Of a stretch of 64,000 nt of DNA, positions 35,970 to 46,501 are shown piece by piece. Where the stretch lies: NCBI GenBank assembly GCA_030248215.1, contig JASANG010003325.1, positions 1-64,000 of the forward strand, written 5' to 3'. This DNA comes from Enoplolaimus lenunculus. Lineage: Eukaryota > Nematoda > Enoplea > Enoplida > Thoracostomopsidae. The position numbers and the translations under genes were made by a program. Every line of letters begins with the position of its first letter. The stretch's first letter is position 1. A model generated the notes under the pieces. That model was not told the origin of the DNA. It was given only the letters and a program-made list of their open reading frames with translations, and ran no database searches.

Positions 35970-36124
35970 ATTATTGTAGTATAAGCATATTGCTAAACCT
36001 TACCCTCAGCATAACGATAAGCTTAGGCAAGTCTATGCCTAAGCATAAAATTACTCTAAAGGTTTAGCTTTCTCTATTATGGTCCGCGACAAAAATGGTT
36101 CGCCTCTCAAAATAACATGGGCCG
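35970..36124. mobile_element. TTAGGC-bearing MITE (fragment)
   Basis: ATAAGCATATTGCTAAACC through GTCCGCGAC...AACATGGGCC follows the family order. The array has decayed to scattered AAGCTTAGGC and TATGCCTAAGC units and the left terminus is lost. Confidence 0.5.
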
Positions 36125-36488
36125 AAGTTTGTTCAAATTTGCAATTTAAATTTCTAAGCACAAAGAACGCGCGGCATATCAAGAATCACCAGACTGTTGC
36201 TAGAACAAGTCAGTCAACCGTGAATTAACATCAGCAGACTTGCTCTATATACCTTAAGTTTGAAGTACTATCTCTGCTAATCTTGGCAACGAGCAACATA
36301 AAAAATCTTTTCCAATATTTAAGATTGTAAATTTTTGTGGACCAGGAACCAATGATTAGTATTATTATTTAGCCAAATGTTGTGGCACTTTTCAACAATT
36401 AAGTTTCGATCTTTTCAGTTCATACTTGCGACAGTATGCCACTTAATTTAACATGGCGTAGAGGTGTAACGTGTTGATGGCATCAAGA

Positions 36489-36780
36489 GTGAATGGTACA
36501 AGAGTATGCAACTGGGAAACTCCACACGCGTTGCATTTTTGGTTTACCCTCCCCCCCCTTATTTAGGAGGGTCAAAATTATCCGTAAACAGTCTAAATAA
36601 TTAAATACGGTCCAATCCAATATATTCGCACGTACTCAATTTATATTCTTAATAGAACGAACTAATTCATTGTACATTAATACTGAAATCGAACCCTTAA
36701 ATAAAAGGAGTTTAGCAAAACGCAGAGCATGCTGATATACTTTGTGTCATAAACAACCAGGTAGTTGGACATTCTTGTTA
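36489..36780. mobile_element. ACAAGAGT-family palindromic MITE (copy)
   Basis: TACAAGAGTATGCAACTGGG at the left pairs with the right end (CCAGGTAGTTGGACATTCTTG, reverse complement). The inner CCCCCTTATTTAGGAGGG and CCTTAAATAAAAGG blocks match those of the 7825-8153 copy. Confidence 0.55.
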
Positions 36781-37096
36781 ATCATGCACTTTTTAGTGTC
36801 ATTAAATGACCTAATCCGTTTGCCAGATAAAATGTGAAATTCTGATATTTTTCCGCAATGTACACCCAAAATTATTCATCTTTAATTTTGCTAAGAATCC
36901 ACCGTGTAAGCTAATTTCAGTGATTTGCGTAACGAACTTTGTAAAAATATGTTTCATTTACTGTCTATAAAATCAGGTGCCATTATAACGTAAAACGGTT
37001 CTACTTTTGAAATTAGTGCTGACAAATTAATCACCGATAAATGTTACTTCATGGACCGCATCAGAAACCGTTGAATATTCCGAAAACTAAGCTTAA

Positions 37097-37359
37097 CCCT
37101 TTCTCACATGAATATTTTCTATTTTCCCTGAGACCTACTTTTATGCTAGGATTCGAACTCCAGTGACTGGAGTGGGAGGCGTATACCATCACCACTCAGC
37201 TATAGGAGCTTGACGCTCGAGCCCGAGGGGGCTCTCACGTCTTGTGGTGATTTAGTACTATGTATATGTGTTGCAATTGTTAAACACGGTGCGATATATA
37301 TTATTTAACGTATATACACTGCGCTGAGTTGCCTATAAGCAACTCAATGTGAGAAAGGG
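37097..37359. mobile_element. piggyBac-like MITE with tRNA-like pol III promoter (copy 2, inverted)
   Basis: Termini CCCTTTCTCACATG and (reverse complement) CCCTTTCTCACATTGAG are flanked by intact TTAA on both sides (37093-37096, 37360-37363). Its length, 263 bp, equals copy 1. The minus strand carries the A-box-like (TAGCTGAGTGGTGATGG) and B-box (GTTCGAATCC) motifs. The B box is a better match than in copy 1. Confidence 0.82.
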
Positions 37360-37779
37360 TTAAGCTTAGGCCTGAACAAGGAAATTTCCTTGAAGCAAAC
37401 CGCCTACTGTGTCCAAACTGAGCGTTCCTAAAAGTTACATAGACTGGATAAACAAACGACGTGTATTTTTGAAAACTCTTGATCCTGTTCCAATTGGGCA
37501 ATATTTCTGATATTTCATTAGTTTCGGCATTAATAAAGGTTGGGCTACATAAAAGCTTGAAAGAAGTTTACCGAACACTTAAGCATTTTCTATTTCCTCA
37601 GTGACTTTAGTTTGAATTGTCAAAACCATGTGATACCTGAAAATTCAACGAATCCAACAATAAACAATGTTCAGTGACAGCTCAAAAACTTGGCACATTG
37701 GTATCACATTTTGCTTTCAGACAGTAAAAAGTTAATACTTTTGGTTTTCCAAATAACACCCTTTTATGTTTGGTGATAC

Positions 37780-37988
37780 GTAGTGGCGGATCCGGAAATT
37801 TCTGACTCGAGGGCAGTTTAGCAGACATTGTGAAACGCTATTTTTACCGTATGCTGTATATCTAAAAATTTTCTGAGGAGAAAAAATTGTAAGGTAGTGA
37901 CCTCGCCATTTCATCGCAGAAAATTTTCCTGACGGTGACAGGGCGTACGCCACCCCCCCCCCCCACGCCCCCTGTTAAATCCGCTAAT
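37780..37988. mobile_element. hAT-like MITE, TAGTGGCGGATCC terminus, 7-8 bp TSD
   Basis: TAGTGGCGGATCCGG pairs with the reverse complement of the right end (ATTAGCGGATTTAACAGGGGG). GGTGATA flanks both sides (37772-37778 and 37989-37995). A run of C's lies near the right end. Related to 8682-8936. Confidence 0.7.
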
Positions 37989-38178
37989 GGTGATAAGGTC
38001 AATTGTAAAAAGTGGCTTTTAGTTTGTGACTAATTCAAGCGAAAAACCCAACACGATGTGTAGTTTTTAAGCCATCACTGTAACTGATGATGGAACGCCT
38101 ACAATTGATTATGTTTTTGGGCCAGAATAGTAATTTTTCTAAATATCAGTAACCCGATGAAGTGATGTGCCGAAGAAT

Positions 38179-38375
38179 GGCCAATGTAAAGAACAAGGGC
38201 GAAACAGTATTATAACCATATTCCTAAGCCTAAGCCTAAGCGTAAGAATGAGCATATTCCTAACCCTAAGCCTAAGCCTAAACCAAGCAAAAAGTTAATC
38301 TAAAGTCTAAAGCTTAAGCTTACTCTTTTCTAGTCCCACAGAAAAACGTTCCACCCCTGATCTTTACATGTGCTG
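38179..38375. mobile_element. TTAGGC-bearing MITE (copy 6) with 7-bp TSD
   Basis: GGCCAATGTAAAGAACAAGG at the left and GATCTTTACATGTGCTG at the right bound CCTAAGCCTAAGCGTAAG arrays. GAAGAAT is present at 38172-38178 and 38376-38382. This supports mobility of the family independently of copy 1. Confidence 0.78.
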
Positions 38376-38389
38376 GAAGAATTTAGAAA

Positions 38390-39400
38390 AGTCTTTATGG
38401 TACCAAAGGAACAACAAAATTGTTAGAGCCTAAAACAGGTTTGGTTCTTAAAATAGAATTAGTAACCATATTCCTGCCTTGGTACTCCCTGAACAATTTA
38501 GCGTAAAACATTTTGGTTAGGGCTGTAATAAAATTTGAGGTCGCAAACTTACATACTTGCAATAAAACAAACTTTTGGTTTATAGCGTTAAAGTTTTTCC
38601 AAAAAGCAACATCAGGGCATATCGTATATTGTGGTTGCGTAGCCTTGTCAAAGAGCAACATTGGAGTAACAATATTAGTGTAAGTCTATCATTAAAACAC
38701 CTGCATTTGTTCACATCCGCTCAACAATAGAACCCTTTCAAAACAGTACTACTGAATGAATTTCATGGAATTAAAGCAATCGCTAATGTGTTGTATGAAT
38801 AATTGTTGCTGGCTTCTAGCAGAGTCTGCAATGTTTATTAATGAGTTGAAACCGCTAAATTTGATTTTTCATCCGACAAACTAGCTGTTTATATTATTTG
38901 TGTACGTTGAAGTTTAGAAAATGATTTGGATTTTAGAAAATGATTTCGCCGGTCTTTGACGATTTGCATCGGCCACAGCTGAAGCCGACATCTTAGCTGC
39001 GGCACTGATTTGCAGGGCTGTTTTCGATATTTTAAGTCACCAACCATATATTGTTCGGTTAAACGTAGTCAAAATATTTAAACTCACTGCATTAAGGTAC
39101 ATTTTAAAGTGTTATTTCAATTAAATTGTCAAAAAATTAATTAAATGGCACGCATACACGGCAGGGGCATAGCCAAGGTATCATTTCAACTGAATCCAGC
39201 CTATTGTAAAAGTTATTTGTGGGAGATCACAACGAGCAATAAAATTATTCGTATAATCAAGCAGTTTGATATAAGGCCAGCAAAAAGATCTTTATCTCGT
39301 TGCTCTAAAAATATTCGTCAACTGGAAACCATCCTGCGATGCAGTCAGAACCAGAATAAGCACTGGGTTTATCTCTTCCGGTTAATGACAGCTGGATAAC
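38390..39400. other. AT-rich DNA, no gene seen
   Basis: An 84-codon frame at 39145-39399 starts with an ATG but has no recognised motif and ends at the next MITE. Nothing else was identified. Confidence 0.35.
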
Positions 39401-39402
39401 TT

Positions 39403-39607
39403 GGGCCCATGTAAAGATCAGGGGCAGAACGTTTTCCTATTGCACTCGAATAGAGTAAACTTTAGCTTTAGACTAATAATTTTGCTTGGCTTAGGCTTAG
39501 ACATAGGAATATGCTAATTCTTACGCTGAGGCTTAGGCTTAGGCTTAGGCTTAGGCTTAGAAATATGACTATAATACTATTCCGTCCCTGTTCTTTACAT
39601 TGGCCAA
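39403..39607. mobile_element. TTAGGC-bearing MITE (copy 7, well preserved)
   Basis: GGGCCCATGTAAAGATCAGG at the left and GTTCTTTACATTGGCC at the right form the best-preserved inverted repeats of the family. The centre holds about five consecutive GGCTTA hexamers. AACTT occurs on both flanks (39398-39402, 39608-39612). Confidence 0.75.
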
Positions 39608-39609
39608 AA

Positions 39610-40473
39610 CTTACGTTGAATTTCCGCTTTGGCTACGGCATATACACTGTATTGTTCTTTTTCAATACATAAAACATGAGTTCGCAGTATGCCGACAGTT
39701 ATTAGCTGATTGAGGAGATCTTGCTTAGAAAATGATTTTATACTATGATCTCCAGGAAAATGTTTTATTTTATTCATCATCCATTTTATCTTGCGAACGC
39801 CCTGTCGAAAATTAAGCCCACAATCTGGTTTACTGGTTGTTTTGTTTGATAATTCTATTCAATCTTTACTTCAAAGACTCGTTGCGCGCAGGTGTGATTT
39901 TCAAATTCTGAATTCGCCATTATCGTCTTTGGACCTTATTAAGCGGTTCGATATTTTTGTAAAAACAAGTGAACATTAATTAAAATAACGCTTTGGGATT
40001 TTGGATACACGCGTTTTGAAATATTCAATAAATCTAAGTGTGTCGCATCTGCGTTTTGATAATAACAAGCAGCATTATTTCATGTACTGCAGGTTTATTG
40101 AGGCCAAAGATTTGAAGATGTTGTTTCGACATAAATTCTTTTCGGCTACTAACGCTTGAGCTAATAAAATTGGATAAAAATATGATTACGGACATTGCAG
40201 ACAATTTTTTAGAATTTAGTGTTGGTTCGAATAATCGTTATTAAGCGTTCACCTGCGTCTTAAACGAAAGGTCGGGCGGTGGCGTTTTGACTAACTATAT
40301 ATTTCAAAATGTCACTGCGGTAAATACTTTGATAGAATTTGTTCTAAATTTGGACACAGAAATTGAAGTTCACCGATAATTTTTTAGCTTCAATAAGGCG
40401 AATAACAATTCTTACATTGGAAAGGCAGCAAACTAACCAACGAAACTGAATCAGTTCCTAGTTCCATCTATAA
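39610..40473. other. No gene seen
   Basis: Frames of about 60 codons only; no repeat ends recognised. Confidence 0.35.
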
Positions 40474-40641
40474 ATCAGGGATGAACCTCGTTTTTCTGCG
40501 CACTGCAATAGAATAAGCTTAACCTTAAAGCCAACTTTTTGCTTACGCTTAGGCTTAGGTATCGGCTTCACTCCACGCTGATGATTAGGCTTTAGAATAT
40601 ACTTATACTACTGTTACAGCCCTGTTCATGCATTGCCCAGT
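40474..40641. mobile_element. TTAGGC-bearing MITE (copy 8, decayed)
   Basis: AATCAGGGATGAACCTCG, GAATAAGCTTAACC, ACGCTTAGGCTTAGG and CAGCCCTGTTCATGCATTG follow the family order with eroded ends. Confidence 0.55.
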
Positions 40642-40644
40642 TGT

Positions 40645-41708
40645 TGTATATCTTTTGAAAAACTTTAAGATGCCGTGAAATTTTATCTCAAAACACAAAT
40701 TGGAACAATATAAAACCTGTGTTTCATCTCACTTATCATTTTTGACTACTGATAAATGTGTAGCAACGAGTTCGAATGACAGTTGAAAAAAACAACTAGT
40801 TACGATTTAGTTTAACTGTTTACTTTGTCCAACGATGGCCGATGCTGTTCTAATCGCAAAATGGCCACTTGATTGGTCTGGGGCGGAATGGCCAACACTA
40901 TCTATATTTACATGACTGCATCAAAACAAAATATAAAGCCAAGATATTTGATTCGACAGAAAATTTGCTTTATAGAAACTAAATTTTCTGCATTAAAAGT
41001 GCTTTTCCACTCATTTGTGCTGTGTTCAAATTAATAATGCTGTTGCGCTCACTGTGCCAAATTAACATGACAAATTGTGAAGTAATGTCAACTGAAGCTG
41101 TTCCAAAAATGCGTTTGATATGTGACAATTTGTTTTTGCCGACTATTTTCGATCGAGTTTGAATTCGCCTACACGTTCAAGTTATATAGCATTGTTTTAA
41201 TATTTTATAAGCTAAGTCTTAAAATCGTTCAATGCTTGCATCTCTGATATATGGCGGGAACTTAATCATTTGTAGTTATTGGATGTAGGTTAGGCTGAAT
41301 GCGAAAACTATAAGCCATGGGATTATCCAGAATTTTATTGCATAAACGGATAACCTCATGTAAACTGTTTTTTCAAATCTAACACCTATAATTAGTTATT
41401 ATACAACCTTGTTAATGGTTCTTTGGCTATTGTATCTAAAGAATTTTTAATTAGGGTATACCCGTCATTGTATAGGTCCCGCTTCTGCTACTAAGTAATT
41501 AGATTTAAACTTAATTTGAATTCGACACGACATTCAAATTGCTTCGTCTTTATTAGCTATAACTCTGTTGACTGCTTAATTTCTCAATCATTCGACATTA
41601 GGTTTCAAACTGGAGTAACCTAATAAATGGTTTTCTAAGATAAGTAAACCATACACGATGATTATCTGTGACAACAGACACAGAAACATATATTATAAAT
41701 TTAGAGTC
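40645..41708. other. AT-rich DNA, no gene seen
   Basis: No exon, RNA gene or repeat was recognised. Confidence 0.35.
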
Positions 41709-41712
41709 TTAA

Positions 41713-41983
41713 AGCCATATTCACACGTGCAGTTTTCGCTGCGAGAATTGGCAGTTGCAAATCGCACGCAAAACTTGCATTTTTTAACAGCCAATGAGAA
41801 AGCGGCTGCAATAAATTCAGCGAACTTACATGGTTATTCACACATTGAAGTAAATTCCTAGCTGTGATTTTTAATAAATTATTTACAGCTGTCAGTTTTT
41901 CGAACGAGATTTTAACAAAACTTGCAAATGCAAGTAGCAGCTGCCAGTTTTCGCAGCAAAAACTTTCATGTGTGAATACGGCT
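41713..41983. mobile_element. TTAA-flanked MITE, AGCCATATTCACAC terminus (copy 1)
   Basis: AGCCATATTCACACGTGCAG pairs with the reverse complement of the right end (AGCCGTATTCACACATGAAAG). TTAA stands on both sides (41709-41712, 41984-41987). The two 60-76 codon frames over it are artefacts. TTAA suggests a piggyBac-type target, though the ends lack the CCC start. Confidence 0.7.
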
Positions 41984-41989
41984 TTAAAT

Positions 41990-43330
41990 ATTCAAGTGAT
42001 GTTCAAATCGAATATTACTGTCTTGTTTCGCTGTCAGCAGTTGTGTATCCGCAACTGTTCATCCTTCAAGACAGTTCATTATACCCAGTATTGAATGGTC
42101 CTACAAAACCAGGAAATTTAGACTACAACGATCCAACTGATATTTATCTATAGTTCTATAAAAACTGAATTGCTCGCAATGTGACAAGCAGAGTAGAAGG
42201 AATAGTTTGAAACATTAAAGACTTGGCGATACTTTTCAAACCTAAACTGTGTTCGTATTCTTACCGTTTCAATAGGCTCAGTACTCTGACCTTTCGATCA
42301 CAAAAATGACGCGTAAACATTGCCATTACCGTCCAATGTTTTGTGTCACAACCCCTTTGGGACGTTGTTCCGAAGCGACTGATTGACTTTTCGACCGCTC
42401 CATTATAGTTTTTTACTACTGTCACAGAATGGACTATAACATTTTCGGTCGTTTACAGGTTTAGTTTAAATCTCCGGATTAATAGAAGACGTAGTCAGGA
42501 TTTCTCGTCAGTAGGAAATTGTCTCGTGCAAACGATCTTACTGGTGAGCTTGGCGAGAGAATTGAAACATGTTAGTTTTCCCGTTTCACCAGAAATTTCA
42601 TGACGCTAATATATTTGTCTATCATCTACCATTTACGCGTCCCTAAGTACCGTAATTACATTTTGGTGTACAAGTGAACTGTGCTATAAATTTGACATTT
42701 TCTTCAGTGTCCGACATTGATTTGTCTTTATTTTGGTTATTTTAGTTAACTAAAATATCCTCATTAACATTGACGCTACAGCGAAAAATGTTGCTATCTC
42801 CAAGGACAACACTAGTTAACAATTTTAAAACATAGAAACAGTATTATACATCTAATAATCTAGCCAAATCCCAATTGTGTCGTGACGTAGAATGTAATGT
42901 TTAAATAGTGTTCTTTTCAGGTGTTACAAACCGATAAGTTAATGAACTATTAGTTTATTTGCGCAAGTCTTAGCATTCTTGAATGAAATAATTGGTTTCG
43001 GTCGATCATATATCATACAAAACGACATCTGGTGGCTCAAGTTTAAAATTTTTATCCTAAAGAAACGGTCAAACGCAGCTTCAGTACACGTAAATTATGT
43101 TTCGTATTTATTAATACAGCGAAATTAAATACACTTGTTAGTTTTTAAAGTTTCTCAATAATTTGAAACAATTAGTTTTCAACAGTTGATTGAAAATTTA
43201 AAATTTATATGCTGGAAAACAATCCGTACATCTAATGTCAATACAAAGAAATTGTCAAACGCAGCTTCAATTGAAATAAAATTAACGTTTCATTGATTTA
43301 TACTGCTAAATTAAACACACTTGTTAGTGT
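41990..43330. other. AT-rich DNA, no gene seen
   Basis: Nothing recognisable beyond A/T runs. A GC-richer patch at 42300-42400 has no sustained open frame. Confidence 0.35.
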
Positions 43331-43334
43331 TTCA

Positions 43335-43556
43335 AGCCGTATTCACATGCGCGAGTTTTTGCTGCGAGAACTTGCAGCTGAAACTTGCATTTACAAGTTT
43401 GGTCCAAAACCCTTTCAAAAATCTTGTAGCTGCAAATAATTCATTAAAAATCATAGTTAGGTATTTAGTTCAGATGTGTGAATAGCCATGCAAGTTCACT
43501 GAATTTATTGCAGCTGCTTTCTCATCGCAACGAAAAGTTGCACGTGCGAATAAGGC
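43335..43556. mobile_element. AGCC(A/G)TATTCACA MITE (copy 2)
   Basis: AGCCGTATTCACATGCGCG at the left and GCACGTGCGAATAAGGC at the right form an imperfect inverted repeat. The interior is similar to copy 1, partly in reverse. Flanks are TTCA and TTAA. Confidence 0.6.
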
Positions 43557-43991
43557 TTAAGAGTTTCTCAATAATTTGAAACAATTACTTCGCCAAGCGT
43601 TGATCGAAAGCTAACCATAATTATAGCAACCTTAGGCCAACAACCAGGAATTGCTAGTAAAGAGTCAATAGATTTACAGAAGGGGAAAGGAAAAGTTAGA
43701 TAGCGTAAAATTCTTTCACAGCTCATATTTTAGGTAGACTCTACTCGTAGCGCTCTTTGGCATACTCGCTGTATCAATTTGTCGAAAAGCACGCATAACC
43801 TTTACCTTGCCGTCATCTCTCAGTTGTATCAATTTTTAATTCTTTTATCCTTCAATTTTACAAAAAGTTATATTTTACAGTACTTTGCGAACGAGTTTCA
43901 TATTTCAACTGCATAAGTTAAACAAAATTGTTTTTCGGGAAGTTTTGTACCATTTTTGATTTGAATTGTTGATTTCGTAGAGCAATGAACC

Positions 43992-45511
43992 GCCTGTGTC
44001 ACAGGTGCATTTTCCCCGTCCATTTTTCCCCCAGAAAATCTCACCAAGGCGCAATTTTCTCCCCGGAAAATTTCATCTAGTTGCATTTTTCCTCCAGAAA
44101 AATCCATCTAGGTGTATTTTTCCCCCGGAAAAACCGACCTAGGTGCATTTTTTCAACGGAAAAAATCCAACTAGGTGTATTTTGCGCCCAGAAAAATTCC
44201 ATCGAGGTCCATTATGCCAACCAAGGATTACACAAAATGCGAGTGTACTATTTTGTAACGCATGTATATTATGTACATAATGAATACATGATATATTTTA
44301 CATGCTTTTATATATTGCACTTTTTCATGCTTTGGTTACAAAATCGTAATGGTCTTCATTCAGGTGATCTAGGTAAATAACTTTGTCGGTATTTGTTTGT
44401 CCCCAATTAGAGTGGGTTGAATGATAGCCATCTTTTCTTGTTTTCGGCAGATCCAACGCTGGAGAAAATTTTAATCTCAGTGAAAAGCAAATGATCTGTT
44501 GCTAAAATTTCGCAGTCTGTAGCCCTAATTCCAGTATCATTCATACCCGAATCGTCCAGATATGTTTGAATCGACTACATTTCTGACTATATTATGAAGC
44601 GTTTCGTCTCCAAACACTGCGTAACTGATTGCTCTAAAAAGCATATACCGTCCCCAATTATCTTGTATTTTTAACCGGGGCGTTTATTTTTTAGTTGCAC
44701 TCATTTTTAACAGTTTGACGACAGACTGTCCAAAAATTTTGCTTGATTCCGCTTGCCAGTTTTTATCTACTGGTACAAAATCCCCGTCTGTTCTATTACT
44801 ATTTTTTTGGTGACTTGACAGTCATCAGTTGTTGGTTTATGTCTTAAAAACCGTTTTAAAAGGTGAGTCGAATAATTTTTTGGCAATGGATCGCCTGACA
44901 TATTGACACTTAACGAAAAGTGTTATATTAGAAATACATTAAATTGGTCTCGTATAATTTTGTTAACACATTAGGTTATTGTATTAAAAAACGAAAATAT
45001 TCTAATTGTTTAGACCAAAAGCATTCGAGTAGAAAACGTCCAAATTTGAACTTTTTAACCTCAACACGAAAAAAGCAGTACGTCCAAATTCGAATTTTTT
45101 AACCTCAACACGAAAAAAGCAGTACCATTTTTTTAACATTTTGGCAAACCAATTTAAAACATTAAGATCGACGTTTTGAAATCCACTAGCTATATAAAAT
45201 CAAGTCCACAACTTGTGCAGTGTGCCTGCTGAATTATTAAACTTTAAGCTTCTTTTATATAAGCATATTCAGTTGCCTGATGCACACCAAATGCGATATT
45301 ATTGCATTGAATTGTAGCAACTTTACAATATCTGAATGATAATATGTTGATTTTCATTTAAACCCAAGTGTATTTTCCTGGAATGTACCAAGTTGGATTA
45401 TTCCGGGGGGAAAATGCACCTAGGTGGATTTTTCCGGGGGGAAATTGCCCGCAGGTGGATTTTTCCGGGGGGGGGAAATGGACGTGATGAAAAATGCACT
45501 TGTGACACCGG
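43992..45511. mobile_element. Foldback-like element with minisatellite arms, 1.5 kb
   Basis: The outermost bases GCCTGTGTCACAGGTGCATT pair with the reverse complement of the right end (GCCGGTGTCACAAGTGCATT). Both arms are built of tandem units of about 36 bp with the core CCTAGGTGCATTTTTCCCCC and CGGAAAAATCCA: about six units on the left (to about 44216) and three on the right (from about 45373), in opposite orientation. TIRs made of short tandem repeats are the definition of foldback elements. The 1.1-kb centre has no open frame of note. No target duplication was identified. Confidence 0.65.
45038..45124. repeat. 43-bp direct tandem duplication
   Basis: Two adjacent copies of a unit beginning CGTCCAAATTTGAAC start at 45038 and 45081 with very few differences. 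They lie inside the foldback element, so they are younger than its insertion. Confidence 0.8.
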
Positions 45512-45514
45512 CAC

Positions 45515-46501
45515 GAAACTTTTAAACTCGCTGGTAGATTGGTTTTGATGGGAGGTTTGAAGTATTCGTCACCCGTACTGATGTGACATCCGCGCCTCCC
45601 AGCAAAACGAATCCACCTGTGAGTATCAACATTTTGCTCCTTCGGCTCATTCCGCTACTAAATCAACAATTCAAATCAAAAGCAATGCAAAACATCTGTA
45701 AAAATAATTTGATTCAACTTGCCACAATCAAACATTAGTAACAATTTCTTTTAGTTTCAAACAAAGCGTTTTAGACATCTGAAAATATTGATTATAAAGT
45801 CATCGACTGACCTGAAAACTTGATAGACAAAACCAACCAGGAAGTGACATTTGAGTTAGAGTTTCAAGTATACATGCAAAAACGCCCGCTATTTATTCGA
45901 GAGCAAATTAATATTCAGGTCGGGTCGGTTGCGAAAATCATGAGCCAAAATTTAAAACAACTTAACTTATGTGTTGTTTATAATTTGTTGTGATTTTGTT
46001 CGTTTTTTTGATTTTTCCTTTTTCATTTTGGCCGAAAATTTACTTTGCTTGAAAGCCTAAGCCCGTAGCCAGCTCAGTATTTTACGGGAATTGAAATAAT
46101 ATCATGCGGGGTATGCGGTAATTTTACATGACTTTCAAACGAGGTGACAACATTTCTTGATGGCAAACTTAATGCAGAAGGTAAAATTATGAAAGCAGAA
46201 ATGTGAAACAAGATTGATACTAATGGCGAAATTTCCATTGCACACAAAGAAACGATACGCTGTTATAAAAAATTTCGAAGGAGGTTTATTCTATTAGAGT
46301 TGACGCCTAATAGCCAACGCAAAAATCATAAAATGGATGATATTTGACTTTTAAGTTGTCCTGATTACACTTTAGATGCGTATCAATTTCCAATGTCCAA
46401 TTGTTAATAGAAACATTTGGTTCTAATATACCAGGACTGTTTAAGTTTGTAACACTTAAAATATTTTAAATTAAATTCTGTAACAAATACTTCAACCAAA
46501 A
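45515..46501. other. 5' region of the synaptotagmin-like gene
   Basis: About 1 kb of AT-rich sequence without a recognised exon or repeat. A CCCGTAGCCAGCTCAG fragment at about 46060 is a MITE remnant. Any promoter or non-coding first exon would lie here, but none was identified. Confidence 0.35.

Noticed and set aside
39398-39612. An interstitial telomere scar from a chromosome fusion
   Set aside because: The TTAGGC run is bounded by element TIRs shared with many other loci, so transposition explains it better.
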